Of a DNA stretch of 40,977 nucleotides, positions 17,857 through 25,423 are shown one piece after another; position 1 is the first letter of the stretch, and each line of letters opens with the position of its first letter. Under the pieces are notes generated by a model that saw only the letters and a program-made list of their open reading frames with translations, was not told the origin of the DNA and made no database searches. The translations under genes were made by a program, and so were the position numbers. The stretch is from Candidatus Galloscillospira stercoripullorum (lineage in GTDB: Bacteria; Bacillota; Clostridia; Oscillospirales; Oscillospiraceae), in assembly GCA_018715695.1 (NCBI GenBank), contig DVLB01000071.1:1-40977 (forward strand), given 5' to 3'.

Positions 17857-17897
17857 CGTGGAGCGCCATAGCGAGCGCCGCAGCCTCAACTAAATAT

Positions 17898-17973
17898 GCT
17901 GGAATAGCTCAGTCGGTAGAGCAGCTGATTCGTAATCAGCAGGTCGCGTGTTCAAGTCACGTTTCCAGCTCCA
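17898..17973 (+). tRNA. tRNA-Thr(CGU)
   Basis: The acceptor GCTGGAA pairs with TTCCAGC. The anticodon stem GCTGA/TCAGC encloses the 7-base loop TTCGTAA with anticodon CGT, which reads the threonine codon ACG. The T arm carries GTTCAAG, the discriminator is U and the 3' CCA is encoded. A terminator follows immediately. Confidence 0.95.
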
Positions 17974-17974
17974 G

Positions 17975-18007
17975 AAAAAAGGACACGACACAGTCGTGTC
18001 CTTTTTT
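17975..18007 (+). terminator. Terminator of tRNA-Thr
   Basis: GGACACGAC (17981-17989) pairs with GTCGTGTCC (17993-18001) around ACA. Flanking A and T runs extend the stem and give a T tract at 18002-18007, making the structure active in either direction. Confidence 0.9.
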
Positions 18008-18046
18008 CTGGATTTCGGCAGTCAGAGACTGCCTTCACCCCCTTGA

Positions 18047-18250
18047 TTGAAATGCTCGGGGCAAGTGAATTGCCCCTGCGCCAAGGTTTTCGCCAGGGGC
18101 GAAAACGCTTGTACGGCGCAAAAGCGCCGCCGGCCAGAAGGCCGGAGTGGCCGTTCTCAGACCGGCCATTGGGGAGTTCAAATGCTTTTTGGGTTCCGCC
18201 GCCCGCAGGGCGGCTCCACCCTCCGGAGATCCGAATGCTCGGGGCAAATG
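18047..18250 (-). repeat. Dispersed palindromic repeat, copy A
   Basis: This 200-bp noncoding block is a composite of short hairpins. AATGCTCGGGGCAA occurs at 18051 and again at 18234. The segment 18051-18145 matches, in reverse complement, the block at about 33877-33973: the same GCTCGGGGCAA/TTGCCCC hairpin, the GTTTTCGCC hairpin, GTACGGCGCAAAA/GCGCC and GGCCAGAAGGCC. The segment 18188-18247 matches the other part of that block (GGGTTCC, GCCC-GGGCGG, CTCCACCCT). Spacer bases differ while stems are kept. It sits directly after a tRNA gene, as copy C does. Confidence 0.8.
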
Positions 18251-18402
18251 CGCTGATCTCTGCGGAGCGCAACGGGAGAAGTGTAACAATGTCACGGAAG
18301 CGGCGCGGGAGCGTGATATGATAAAGGCAGTACAAAAAGATAGGGCCGAGGCGGCGCCGGGGACAGGAAACGGCAGCGACTGCCCGGCAGAAAGGTGAGT
18401 AT

Positions 18403-18723
18403 ATGGGCTTTTTTCATTTTCTGGGGGGCCCGGACATCAACCGGGAGGTGGAGACCTGCCGCGAGACGCCGGGTGGGCTTCTCGTGGATGTGCGCACGCC
18501 GGAGGAGTACCGGCAGGGGCATATCCCGGGCAGCGTGAATCTCCCGCTGGGCGAGATCGGGCAGGTGGACCGGATCGGTGCGCAGGCGGACACGCCGCTG
18601 TTTTTGTACTGCCGCAGCGGCGCCAGGAGCGGTCAGGCATCCGCTCTCCTGCGGCGGATGGGCTACCGGAGCGTACACAACATTGGCGGGATCGGAGCAT
18701 ATCGGGGAAAGGTGGAGAGATGA
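18403..18723 (+). CDS. Rhodanese-like sulfurtransferase
   Basis: A single-domain rhodanese of 106 residues. The strand LLVDVRTPEEYRQGHIPGSVNLPL and the active-site loop CRSGAR, with the persulfide-carrying cysteine, are intact, followed by the conserved NIGGI near the end. It starts with a short tail (MGFFHFLGG) that is too short for a signal peptide. A GAAAGGTGAG ribosome site precedes the ATG. The next gene begins one base after its stop and ends in a second rhodanese domain, so both likely handle sulfane sulfur or CoA persulfide in one pathway. Confidence 0.88.
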   Translation: MGFFHFLGGPDINREVETCRETPGGLLVDVRTPEEYRQGHIPGSVNLPLGEIGQVDRIGAQADTPLFLYCRSGARSGQASALLRRMGYRSVHNIGGIGAYRGKVER

Positions 18724-18724
18724 C

Positions 18725-20419
18725 ATGAAGGTAGTGATCGTAGGCGGTGTGGCGGGGGGCGCCACGGCGGCGGCCCGGATTCGGAGATTGGACGAGAGCG
18801 CGGAGATCGTGGTCTTTGAGCGCAGTGGCTACGTCTCTTACGCCAACTGCGGCCTGCCCTATTACATCGGCGGCGTGATCGAAGACAGGGAGGAGCTCAC
18901 CCTCCAGACGCCCGAGAGCTTTTACGAGCGCTTCCGGGTGGATATGCGGGTGCGCCACGAGGTGACGGCCATCCATCCGGAACGCAAATGCGTGACGGTG
19001 CGCAATCTGGAGAGCGGGGAGGAGTTTGAGGAGCGCTATGACAAGCTGCTCCTCTCCCCGGGGGCCAACCCCACCCAGCCCCGGCTGCCCGGCATGGGGA
19101 TGGAGCGGGTGTTCACCCTGCGCACGGTGGAGGATACCCTGCGTATCCGGGAGTATATCCGGGAGCATAACCCTCGGTCCGCCGTACTGGCGGGGGGCGG
19201 CTTCATCGGGCTGGAGCTGGCGGAGAACCTGCGGGAGCTGGGCATGGAGGTCACCATTGTCCAGAAGCCCAGGCAGCTTATGAACCCCTTCGACGCCGAT
19301 ATGGCGGCCCTGCTCCACCATGAGGTGCGCGCCCAAGGCGTGGGCCTGGCTCTGGGCCACACGGTGGAGGGCTTCCGGGAGAAGGACGGCGGGGTGGAGG
19401 TCATGCTCCGGGACGCCCCGTCCCTTTACGGTGACATGGTGGTGCTGGCCATCGGCGTGACGCCGGAGAGCGGCCTTGCCAGGGAGGCGGGCCTGGAGCT
19501 GGGAATCCGGGGGAGCATCCTGGTCAACGACCGGATGGAGACCTCCAGCCCCGATATTTACGCCGTGGGCGACGCGGTGCAGATCCGCCATCTGGTCACC
19601 GGGCAGGAGGCCCATATCGCTCTGGCCGGACCGGCCAACAAGCAGGGCCGCATCGCCGCGGACAATATCTGCGGCGGAGACAGCCGGTACCGTGGCTCCC
19701 TGGGCAGCAGCGTCATCAAGGTCTTCGGTCTGACGGCGGCGGTCACCGGTCTCAACGAGGGCGCGGCGGAGCGCGCGGGCCTGCAGACAGAGGCGGTGAT
19801 CCTCTCTCCCATGAGCCACGCCAGCTACTACCCCGGCGGCAGGGTGATGACCATGAAGGTGATCTTCGAGCGGGGGAGCGGCCGGCTGCTGGGCGCCCAG
19901 ATCGTGGGGCGCGAGGGCGTGGATAAGCGCATTGACGTGCTGGCCACGGCCATCCAGTGCGGCCTTACGGCCCCGGAGCTCAAGGAGTTGGACCTGGCCT
20001 ACGCCCCGCCTTACTCCTCGGCCAAAGACCCGGTGAACATGGCGGGATTTATGGCGGAGAATCTGCTGCAGGGGGTGGTGAAGCAGCTGCGGCTTGAGGA
20101 GCTGGAGCGGCTGCCCCGGGACGGCAGCGTGACGCTGCTGGACGTGCGCACGGAGAGGGAGTTTGCCCGGGGAGGGCTGGAGGGCTTTGTCAACATCCCC
20201 CTGGACGAGCTGCGGGAGCGGATGGGCCAGCTGCCCGGGGACCGGCCGGTCTGCGTGGTCTGCCAGAGCGGCCTGCGCAGCTATGTGGCCTGCCGCATCC
20301 TCACGGCCCACGGCTTTGACGCCGTCAACTTCGCCGGCGGACTGCGCTACTATGACGCGGTGGTCCGCGACCGCCGCCTGGTGGAACGCTCCGCCCCCTG
20401 CGGCATGGATATGGAATGA
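18725..20419 (+). CDS. CoA-disulfide reductase with C-terminal rhodanese domain
   Basis: A 564-residue flavoprotein of the pyridine nucleotide-disulfide oxidoreductase family. The FAD site is VVIVGGVAGGATAAAR at the N-terminus; the single active cysteine C42 in SYANCGLPYYIGG is the CoA-disulfide reductase / NADH peroxidase type, not a CxxxxC pair. The NAD(P)H site is LAGGGFIGLELAENL. A dimerisation domain (YAPPYSSAKDPVN) follows, then a rhodanese domain from about 465 with the active loop CQSGLRS near 513. Such fusions reduce CoA persulfide or polysulfide. The start is ATG 18725; in-frame codons upstream lie in the rhodanese gene. Confidence 0.92.
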   Translation: MKVVIVGGVAGGATAAARIRRLDESAEIVVFERSGYVSYANCGLPYYIGGVIEDREELTLQTPESFYERFRVDMRVRHEVTAIHPERKCVTVRNLESGEEFEERYDKLLLSPGANPTQPRLPGMGMERVFTLRTVEDTLRIREYIREHNPRSAVLAGGGFIGLELAENLRELGMEVTIVQKPRQLMNPFDADMAALLHHEVRAQGVGLALGHTVEGFREKDGGVEVMLRDAPSLYGDMVVLAIGVTPESGLAREAGLELGIRGSILVNDRMETSSPDIYAVGDAVQIRHLVTGQEAHIALAGPANKQGRIAADNICGGDSRYRGSLGSSVIKVFGLTAAVTGLNEGAAERAGLQTEAVILSPMSHASYYPGGRVMTMKVIFERGSGRLLGAQIVGREGVDKRIDVLATAIQCGLTAPELKELDLAYAPPYSSAKDPVNMAGFMAENLLQGVVKQLRLEELERLPRDGSVTLLDVRTEREFARGGLEGFVNIPLDELRERMGQLPGDRPVCVVCQSGLRSYVACRILTAHGFDAVNFAGGLRYYDAVVRDRRLVERSAPCGMDME

Positions 20420-20437
20420 AACGGAAATGACAGTATT

Positions 20438-20473
20438 AAAAACGGCACGACGGTTTTCCGTCGTGCCGTTTTT
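20438..20473. terminator. Bidirectional terminator between convergent genes
   Basis: AAAAACGGCACGACGG (20438-20453) pairs perfectly with its complement at 20458-20473 around TTTT. A and T runs on both sides let it stop the + operon and the - strand dacA-like gene. Confidence 0.92.
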
Positions 20474-20490
20474 GCCGAGAAAGCGGGTAC

Positions 20491-21849
20491 TTATCGCAGA
20501 CGCCGGCCGCCCCGGTAGCCCCGGGAACCGCTGTATCGGCTGCCGCTGCCGCCGCGCTTTTCAAAGAAAACCGTCCAGACCACCACGATGAGGATGGACA
20601 AGATGAGGATGACCAGTACGATCTTCACCCAGAGCTGGGAGAAGTAGGTGCTGATGCGCTCGCGGAAGAAGAGGTAGCCCGACCGCTCCACGTCGGAGAC
20701 CGCCACCAGGTCCAGTGTGCCGAAGACCCGATCCCCGTAGGAGACGGTGATGGTGCCCAGCAGCTGGCCCTTTTCCACCGGAGCCTGAACGCTTTCCGAG
20801 AAGTACTCCGTATCATAGGTGAAGGAGGAAATGTCAACGTCGTCGGGGAGGGTGGCCTCCAGAGTACCGTTGGGCTGGGCAGCTACAAAGGCGGTCTGGG
20901 AGAGGGTGACGGGGATGTCCCCCTGGAGGTCGGTGGAGGTGAGGATGGTCTGCCGGGAGAAGTTGTTGAAGCCCCACTCCAGCAGGCGCTTGCCCTCAGT
21001 GAATTCCAGAAAACCTTCCCCAGCGGCGGAGCCGGCGGGGCGCTCACAGCCCATAATGATGGCGATGAGGGAGCGTTCTCCCCGGGTGGCGGAGGCGGCA
21101 AGGCATCGGCCGGACTCGTCGGAGGCGCCGGTCTGGATGCCGGTGGCGTACTGGTAGTAGTAGCCGATACGGATGTGGGTGGAGATGAGGGAATTGGTGT
21201 CGTGCAGGATGCGCTGATCATAGAGGTTGGTTGCCGGGACCACATACTGGCCCACGCTGGCCAGTTCCCGGAAGGTGGGGTTCTCCATGGCGGCCTGACA
21301 GATAAGAAAGAGGTCCCAGGCGGTGGAGTACTGCTCGCTGTCATGGAGGCCGTGGGGATTGGTGAAATGGGTGTCCTCGCAGCCCAGCTCCTCAGAGCGC
21401 TGGTTCATGGCGGCCACAAAGGTGCTGATGTTGCCCGAGACCACCTCGGCCAGGAAGTTGCACGCGTCATTGGCCGACGGGATCATAACGCAGGCCAGCA
21501 CGTCCCGCACCGTCATGGTCTCGCCAACCTTAATGTCCGCGATGGTGGCGCCCGCCATGATCCCCTGGTTGATGCCGCTGCTGGCGGTGACCTGCTGGTC
21601 CAGGGAGAGCTCGCCCCGCTCCACCGCCTCTACCGCCAGGAGGGCGGTCATCACCTTGGTCAGGCCCGTGGGGTAGACGCGCTCATGGGCAGCGCGCTCA
21701 TAGAGGACCTCGGTGCCATAGGTCACGTCCACCAGAATGGCGGAGGTGGCAGTGAGAGAGGGGGCCTCCAGAGCCGCCGCAGGCGTGGTGAAAGCGCCCA
21801 GGACAAGGACCAGGGCGAGAAGAGGGGAGAGGAGACGGAAATTTTTCAT
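20491..21849 (-). CDS. D,D-carboxypeptidase (PBP5/DacF) homologue, probably inactive
   Basis: A 452-residue secreted, membrane-anchored protein of the serine D-Ala-D-Ala carboxypeptidase family (peptidase S11). A signal peptide (residues 1-26, ending AAA) is followed by the PBP5 domain and a C-terminal beta domain, then a transmembrane anchor near 408-429 and a basic tail. The active-site motif that should read SxxK is YPTGLTK, with glycine at 62 in place of the nucleophilic serine (K65 kept). The second motif SAN (125-127) is present. The KTG motif is QTG (239-241) in GIQTGASDESG. Both changes are in the DNA and the frame is otherwise intact, so this is likely a non-catalytic muropeptide-binding protein. 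ATG 21849 has AGGAG 7 bases upstream. Confidence 0.88.
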   Translation of the reverse strand: MKNFRLLSPLLALVLVLGAFTTPAAALEAPSLTATSAILVDVTYGTEVLYERAAHERVYPTGLTKVMTALLAVEAVERGELSLDQQVTASSGINQGIMAGATIADIKVGETMTVRDVLACVMIPSANDACNFLAEVVSGNISTFVAAMNQRSEELGCEDTHFTNPHGLHDSEQYSTAWDLFLICQAAMENPTFRELASVGQYVVPATNLYDQRILHDTNSLISTHIRIGYYYQYATGIQTGASDESGRCLAASATRGERSLIAIIMGCERPAGSAAGEGFLEFTEGKRLLEWGFNNFSRQTILTSTDLQGDIPVTLSQTAFVAAQPNGTLEATLPDDVDISSFTYDTEYFSESVQAPVEKGQLLGTITVSYGDRVFGTLDLVAVSDVERSGYLFFRERISTYFSQLWVKIVLVILILSILIVVVWTVFFEKRGGSGSRYSGSRGYRGGRRLR

Positions 21850-21943
21850 TGGGATACTCCTGTATCTGTGATATAATGGTTGAGGAGCCCCCAAAGAGGG
21901 CTCTGCGGAAGGAGCGCTGCCGGAAAAGGTCGGCTCTCATTTC

Positions 21944-21972
21944 ATTATAACAAAGGCCGCATGTGGATGCAA
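21944..21972 (-). promoter_or_regulatory. Promoter of the PBP5-like gene
   Basis: On the - strand TTGCAT (21967-21972) and TATAAT (21944-21949) are 17 bases apart. The leader of about 90 bases contains a short GAGCCC/GGGCTC hairpin. Confidence 0.65.
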
Positions 21973-21994
21973 TGGGGGAGGCGGGCACAAAATC

Positions 21995-22387
21995 GTGAAG
22001 ATGACAAGGATAGAGTTCGCACTTTTTCTACTTACCGCCGCCTGCCTCGCCTTTTTCGCGGGCTGGTATCTGCGCGGCAGCAGCCTCAGCGGAGAGCCCG
22101 TCCTGGTGGAGACGCAATTTTCAGCGGTGCAGGACCCGGAGAGCACGGCCTCCCCGTCCCCCGCGAGCACGGAGGAGAGCGCCGATGAAGTGGAGATGGT
22201 GAACATCAACACCGCTGACAGCGCCACGCTCCAGACCCTGCCGGGTATCGGCGAAAAGCGGGCGGAGGCCATCATTGCCTACCGGGAGGAAAACGGACCC
22301 TTCCGCACGCCGGAGGAGCTCACCGATGTCAGCGGCATCGGCGAGGGTATCATGGAGGGACTCATCGAATATGTCACCGTCTCTTGA
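21995..22387 (+). CDS. ComEA-like helix-hairpin-helix protein
   Basis: A 130-residue membrane-anchored DNA-binding protein. A short basic N-terminus and a transmembrane segment (about residues 8-27) are followed by a Ser/Pro/Glu-rich linker and a C-terminal ComEA-type double helix-hairpin-helix (VNINTADSATLQTLPGIGEKRAEAIIAYREENGPF..., LTDVSGIGEG). ComEA binds incoming DNA during competence; here no comEC or comGA is nearby, so DNA uptake is not shown. The start is GTG 21995 or ATG 22001; neither has an ideal ribosome site (GGGGGAGG ends 13 bases before the GTG). A response regulator gene follows after 20 bases. Confidence 0.82.
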   Translation: MKMTRIEFALFLLTAACLAFFAGWYLRGSSLSGEPVLVETQFSAVQDPESTASPSPASTEESADEVEMVNINTADSATLQTLPGIGEKRAEAIIAYREENGPFRTPEELTDVSGIGEGIMEGLIEYVTVS

Positions 22388-22407
22388 GAGGGACGACAGG
22401 AGGAACT

Positions 22408-23091
22408 ATGAAAATCTTAGTGGTAGATGACGAGAAGGTGCTTCTCAAGGGAATCAAATTCAACCTGGAGGGAGAGGGCTACCAGGTGGAGGTGGGGTAC
22501 GACGGGGAGCAGGCAGTGGAGCTGGCCCGGAGCGGCTCCTTCGACCTCATCATCCTGGACCTGATGATGCCCAAGATCGACGGGCTGCAGGCCTGTATGC
22601 GCATCCGGGAATTTTCCACGGTGCCCATCATCATGCTCACGGCCCGCAGCGAGGATACCGACAAGATCATCGGCTTCGAGTGCGGAGCGGACGACTATAT
22701 GACCAAGCCCTTCAACATCCTGGAGCTCAAGGCCCGGGTGCGGGCGCTGCTGCGCCGCTCGGGCATGACGGCCCAGAAGGACCGGGGCAGCCGGCTCACG
22801 GCGGGGCCCATCACGGTGGACGCTGATGAGCGCGCCGCCTGGCGTAGCGGGGAGCGAGTGGAGCTCACCGCCAAGGAGTTTGACCTCATCGACCTGCTCA
22901 TGCGCAATCCGGGGCGGGTGTATAGCCGGGAGAATCTGCTCAATGTGGTGTGGGGGTACGAGTACGCCGGGGACTACCGGACGGTGGATGTGCATATCCG
23001 TCGCCTGCGGGAGAAGCTGGAACCTGACAGCGCCAACCCGGAGTACATCCTCACCAAGTGGGGCGTGGGCTACTATTTCAAAAACGGTTAA
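22408..23091 (+). CDS. OmpR/PhoB-family response regulator, orphan
   Basis: A 227-residue two-component regulator. The receiver domain has D8-D9, the phosphoacceptor D51 in LIILDLMMP, T77/A79 in MLTAR and K100 in YMTKPF. The C-terminal winged helix (ELTAKEFDLIDLLMRNPGRVYSRENLLNVVWGYEY...TVDVHIRRLREKLE) is of the OmpR/PhoB type. The sequence resembles WalR/PhoP-like regulators, but no histidine kinase gene follows; a terminator closes the gene 18 bases on. The ATG at 22408 has AGGAGG at 22398-22403, while the in-frame ATG at 22384 would overlap comEA and lacks a site. Confidence 0.9.
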   Translation: MKILVVDDEKVLLKGIKFNLEGEGYQVEVGYDGEQAVELARSGSFDLIILDLMMPKIDGLQACMRIREFSTVPIIMLTARSEDTDKIIGFECGADDYMTKPFNILELKARVRALLRRSGMTAQKDRGSRLTAGPITVDADERAAWRSGERVELTAKEFDLIDLLMRNPGRVYSRENLLNVVWGYEYAGDYRTVDVHIRRLREKLEPDSANPEYILTKWGVGYYFKNG

Positions 23092-23109
23092 GCTGCGCAG
23101 CAGAAGAAA

Positions 23110-23146
23110 ACGCCGTGGGACCTAAATGGGTCCCACGGCGTTTTTT
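23110..23146 (+). terminator. Terminator after the response regulator
   Basis: ACGCCGTGGGACC (23110-23122) pairs with its complement at 23129-23141 across a 6-base loop, followed by six T at 23141-23146. An A run on the left lets it also act on the convergent ATPase gene. Confidence 0.92.
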
Positions 23147-23164
23147 GAGGCGAAGGGCCGGCGC

Positions 23165-25243
23165 TCAGACCAGGTTGTTGAGCTCCATCTGCACGCCCAC
23201 CAGCAGAGCGTCCAGCAGCCGCTGCTCGATGGCGAAGAGCTGCTCCCGTGTGTCGTGAAAACCGGAGGTGTCCTCCAGGCGGAAGGCCTGGTAGTCCCGC
23301 TGGAACTGGGGCGTGAGCTGGAGGTGGTCCTGGGCGTGGCGGTAGACCTTGATGCGGTAGAGCACGTCGTAGAGGGAGGGATAGGCCCGGGCGATGTCTT
23401 CCCAAAAGTAGCGGCCCTTGCCGATGGACTTGCCGTAGCTCTCGATGGACTCCACAAAGCAGCGGTTGAAGGTGTTGATGAAGGCCACGAAGGTGATTTC
23501 CGAGTCCACCTCGGGGACCTCCATCAGCTTGTCGCCCTCGGGGAAGGAGTGGTCGCCGAAGAGCTTGCAGGGGGCGTTGGACTGGGCGATGGCGGCCTCC
23601 AGCTGGCGCATATCCTGGATAATGGACTTGATCCGCCGTGCCACCCAGGCCCTGCGCTCCCCGGGGGCGATGAGCTTGTAGGCGGCCTTGCGGCCCTCCT
23701 TCTTGGCCAGCTCGTCAGCCACAAAGGCGGCGGCTACCGGCAGCTTCACCCGGGGCAGGCCGCTGGGGTCGTTTTCGATGAGCCCGTAGTGGTAGAGATG
23801 GCGGGTGAGCTCCAGCGCCTTGGACAGCTCCACGAAATCGGCAATCTGGCCGCAGGCGAGCATCTCGAACATCTCGTATTCCTCGGGATAGAACTCCTGC
23901 AACTCGGAGATCACATGGCGGAAGTAGTACACCAGATCGCTGTTGATCTCAGGCATGCGCTGCTGGACCAGCTTCAGGTCGATGGTGATGGGTCGGTTTT
24001 CCTCGCCAAAGTACATATTGAGCTTACTGCACGAGAGGCGGGTGAGCATGGGGTGGCCGCCGTACTGCTCATAGAGGAACTTGACGGCGTCATACTCGAA
24101 CTTGAGGCCCATGCGCCGGCCCAGGGACTTGATCATGCTGGCGCACTCGTCGTTGGAGAGCCCCTGGAGGTACTCAGACTGGACGATGCCGAAGAGAGGA
24201 TTTTGGATCTTTCTGCCGCCCACCACCACCGAGTCCATCTCGGACACGCTGGCGTTGACGCCGGAGACGATGAACACCAGGTTGCGGCAGGAGCTCTGGA
24301 TAGACCAGATGGTCTGCCAGAAGTCCACGAACTCGCGCTTCCAGTGCTCGTCCATGGGTGCAATAAAGGAGATATACTCGATCTCGTCGAAGACGATGAT
24401 GAGCCTGGGGGTCTTGGAGGCGGACTTTTTCACGGCGGCGGTGAGGTTGCGGACCACCGCGATCTCGTCAGTTCCGGGGGCGGGGGCGAAGCCAAGCCGG
24501 GTGCAGATGTCGCGGTAGATTTCGCCCAGCAGCTCATGGGAGTGGAGCTTGCGCAGCATGGGGGATTTGCAGTCATAGAAGAACATCTCGCCAAGCTTTT
24601 GCTCCGAGACCACCCGCTGCAGCTTGAAGAGCAGGGAGGTCTTGCCGGTCTTTCTCAGACCGAAGATACCCCGGTCCTCTCCGCGCTTGATGGAGTCGAT
24701 ATACCGGGCCACGATCTGCTGGCGGCCGAAGAAGTAGGAGTCGTCGTTGAGGGGGAGGGTGTAGCCGAACAGGTCCAGGCCAAAAAAGTACTTGCGCAGC
24801 TTGTTGCGGATGTACCACTGGTCGCTTTTGTTGGCGGCGGCCTCCTGGGAGGAGAAGGGGATCAGGATGCGCATGGCCTCGTTGCTGGCCGAGGCCTTGA
24901 TCCAGCTCTCCACCTCGCTGTCATCGGACATGAAAAAGCAGGTCAGGGTGTCCACTCGTCCGGCGAAGGGGTAGACGCGGTAGAGCTCGTCGATGGCCTG
25001 GATGGACCGGGACTCCATCTGGCTGAAGGGGGAGTAGACCAGGAGCATCTCCTTGTCAAAGCCGAAGGACTCCCGCATGAAGTCCTCAGGCTTGAGGATA
25101 TAAGCATAGACGGTGGTATTGGAGAGGTGCCTTTCGCAGGCAAAGGAGATGTCAAAGCCGTTGAGAAAGAGCTTGAGCAGCTCGGCATTGCCGCTGTGGT
25201 CGGCGAAGAAGGCCCGCTGGGCCTCCGGCTTGATGATACCCAT
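23165..25243 (-). CDS. Uncharacterised STAND-like ATPase with HEPN-like C-terminal motif
   Basis: I cannot name this 692-residue protein. An N-terminal alpha/beta part (1-165) of unknown fold precedes a P-loop ATPase: FFGRQQIVARYI before Walker A GLRKTGKTS (195-203), Walker B LIIVFDEIEY (D286-E287) and a GGHPML block at 395-400 that resembles the GGxP motif of archaeal-type STAND ATPases. A winged-helix-like region (about 440-510) follows. The last 110 residues are helical and contain YRIKVYRHAQDHLQL; R635-H636-x3-H640 fits the R(N/H/D)x3-4H pattern of HEPN RNases. No signal or membrane segment is seen. It is monocistronic between terminators. ATG 25243 follows a GGGGGGAA ribosome site; GTG 25258 would include that site. 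Confidence 0.75.
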   Translation of the reverse strand: MGIIKPEAQRAFFADHSGNAELLKLFLNGFDISFACERHLSNTTVYAYILKPEDFMRESFGFDKEMLLVYSPFSQMESRSIQAIDELYRVYPFAGRVDTLTCFFMSDDSEVESWIKASASNEAMRILIPFSSQEAAANKSDQWYIRNKLRKYFFGLDLFGYTLPLNDDSYFFGRQQIVARYIDSIKRGEDRGIFGLRKTGKTSLLFKLQRVVSEQKLGEMFFYDCKSPMLRKLHSHELLGEIYRDICTRLGFAPAPGTDEIAVVRNLTAAVKKSASKTPRLIIVFDEIEYISFIAPMDEHWKREFVDFWQTIWSIQSSCRNLVFIVSGVNASVSEMDSVVVGGRKIQNPLFGIVQSEYLQGLSNDECASMIKSLGRRMGLKFEYDAVKFLYEQYGGHPMLTRLSCSKLNMYFGEENRPITIDLKLVQQRMPEINSDLVYYFRHVISELQEFYPEEYEMFEMLACGQIADFVELSKALELTRHLYHYGLIENDPSGLPRVKLPVAAAFVADELAKKEGRKAAYKLIAPGERRAWVARRIKSIIQDMRQLEAAIAQSNAPCKLFGDHSFPEGDKLMEVPEVDSEITFVAFINTFNRCFVESIESYGKSIGKGRYFWEDIARAYPSLYDVLYRIKVYRHAQDHLQLTPQFQRDYQAFRLEDTSGFHDTREQLFAIEQRLLDALLVGVQMELNNLV

Positions 25244-25360
25244 AGAGTTTCCCCCCACCCAGTTTTGTGATCACGAAAGCGGAAATCTTTTTTCCATTAT
25301 AACCCTGTTTCCCGACTGCTTTCAACAAAAACTTTTCACTTCAGCAGGCGGCCGGAGCGC

Positions 25361-25405
25361 GAAAAAGCAAAGAGACCCGGCGAAGCAGCACGCCGGGCCT
25401 CTTGA
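25361..25405 (-). terminator. Terminator of the Fur-PTPS operon
   Basis: On the - strand CCCGGCG and CGCCGGG arms extended by AGAG/CTCT form a stem that is followed by TTGCTTTTT. Confidence 0.75.
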
Positions 25406-25423
25406 AGAGGGAAGAAAGCGGGA

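Noticed and set aside
18043-18398. Several overlapping frames of 69-92 residues after tRNA-Thr
   Set aside because: They fall in the dispersed repeat, in competing phases, with composition set by hairpin arms; equal frames appear at the other repeat copies.
23126-25270. 714-residue frame on the + strand opposite the ATPase gene
   Set aside because: It is the antisense shadow of a GC-rich gene: rich in Leu, Gly, Val, Glu and His with no motif, while the - strand frame has Walker A and B motifs.
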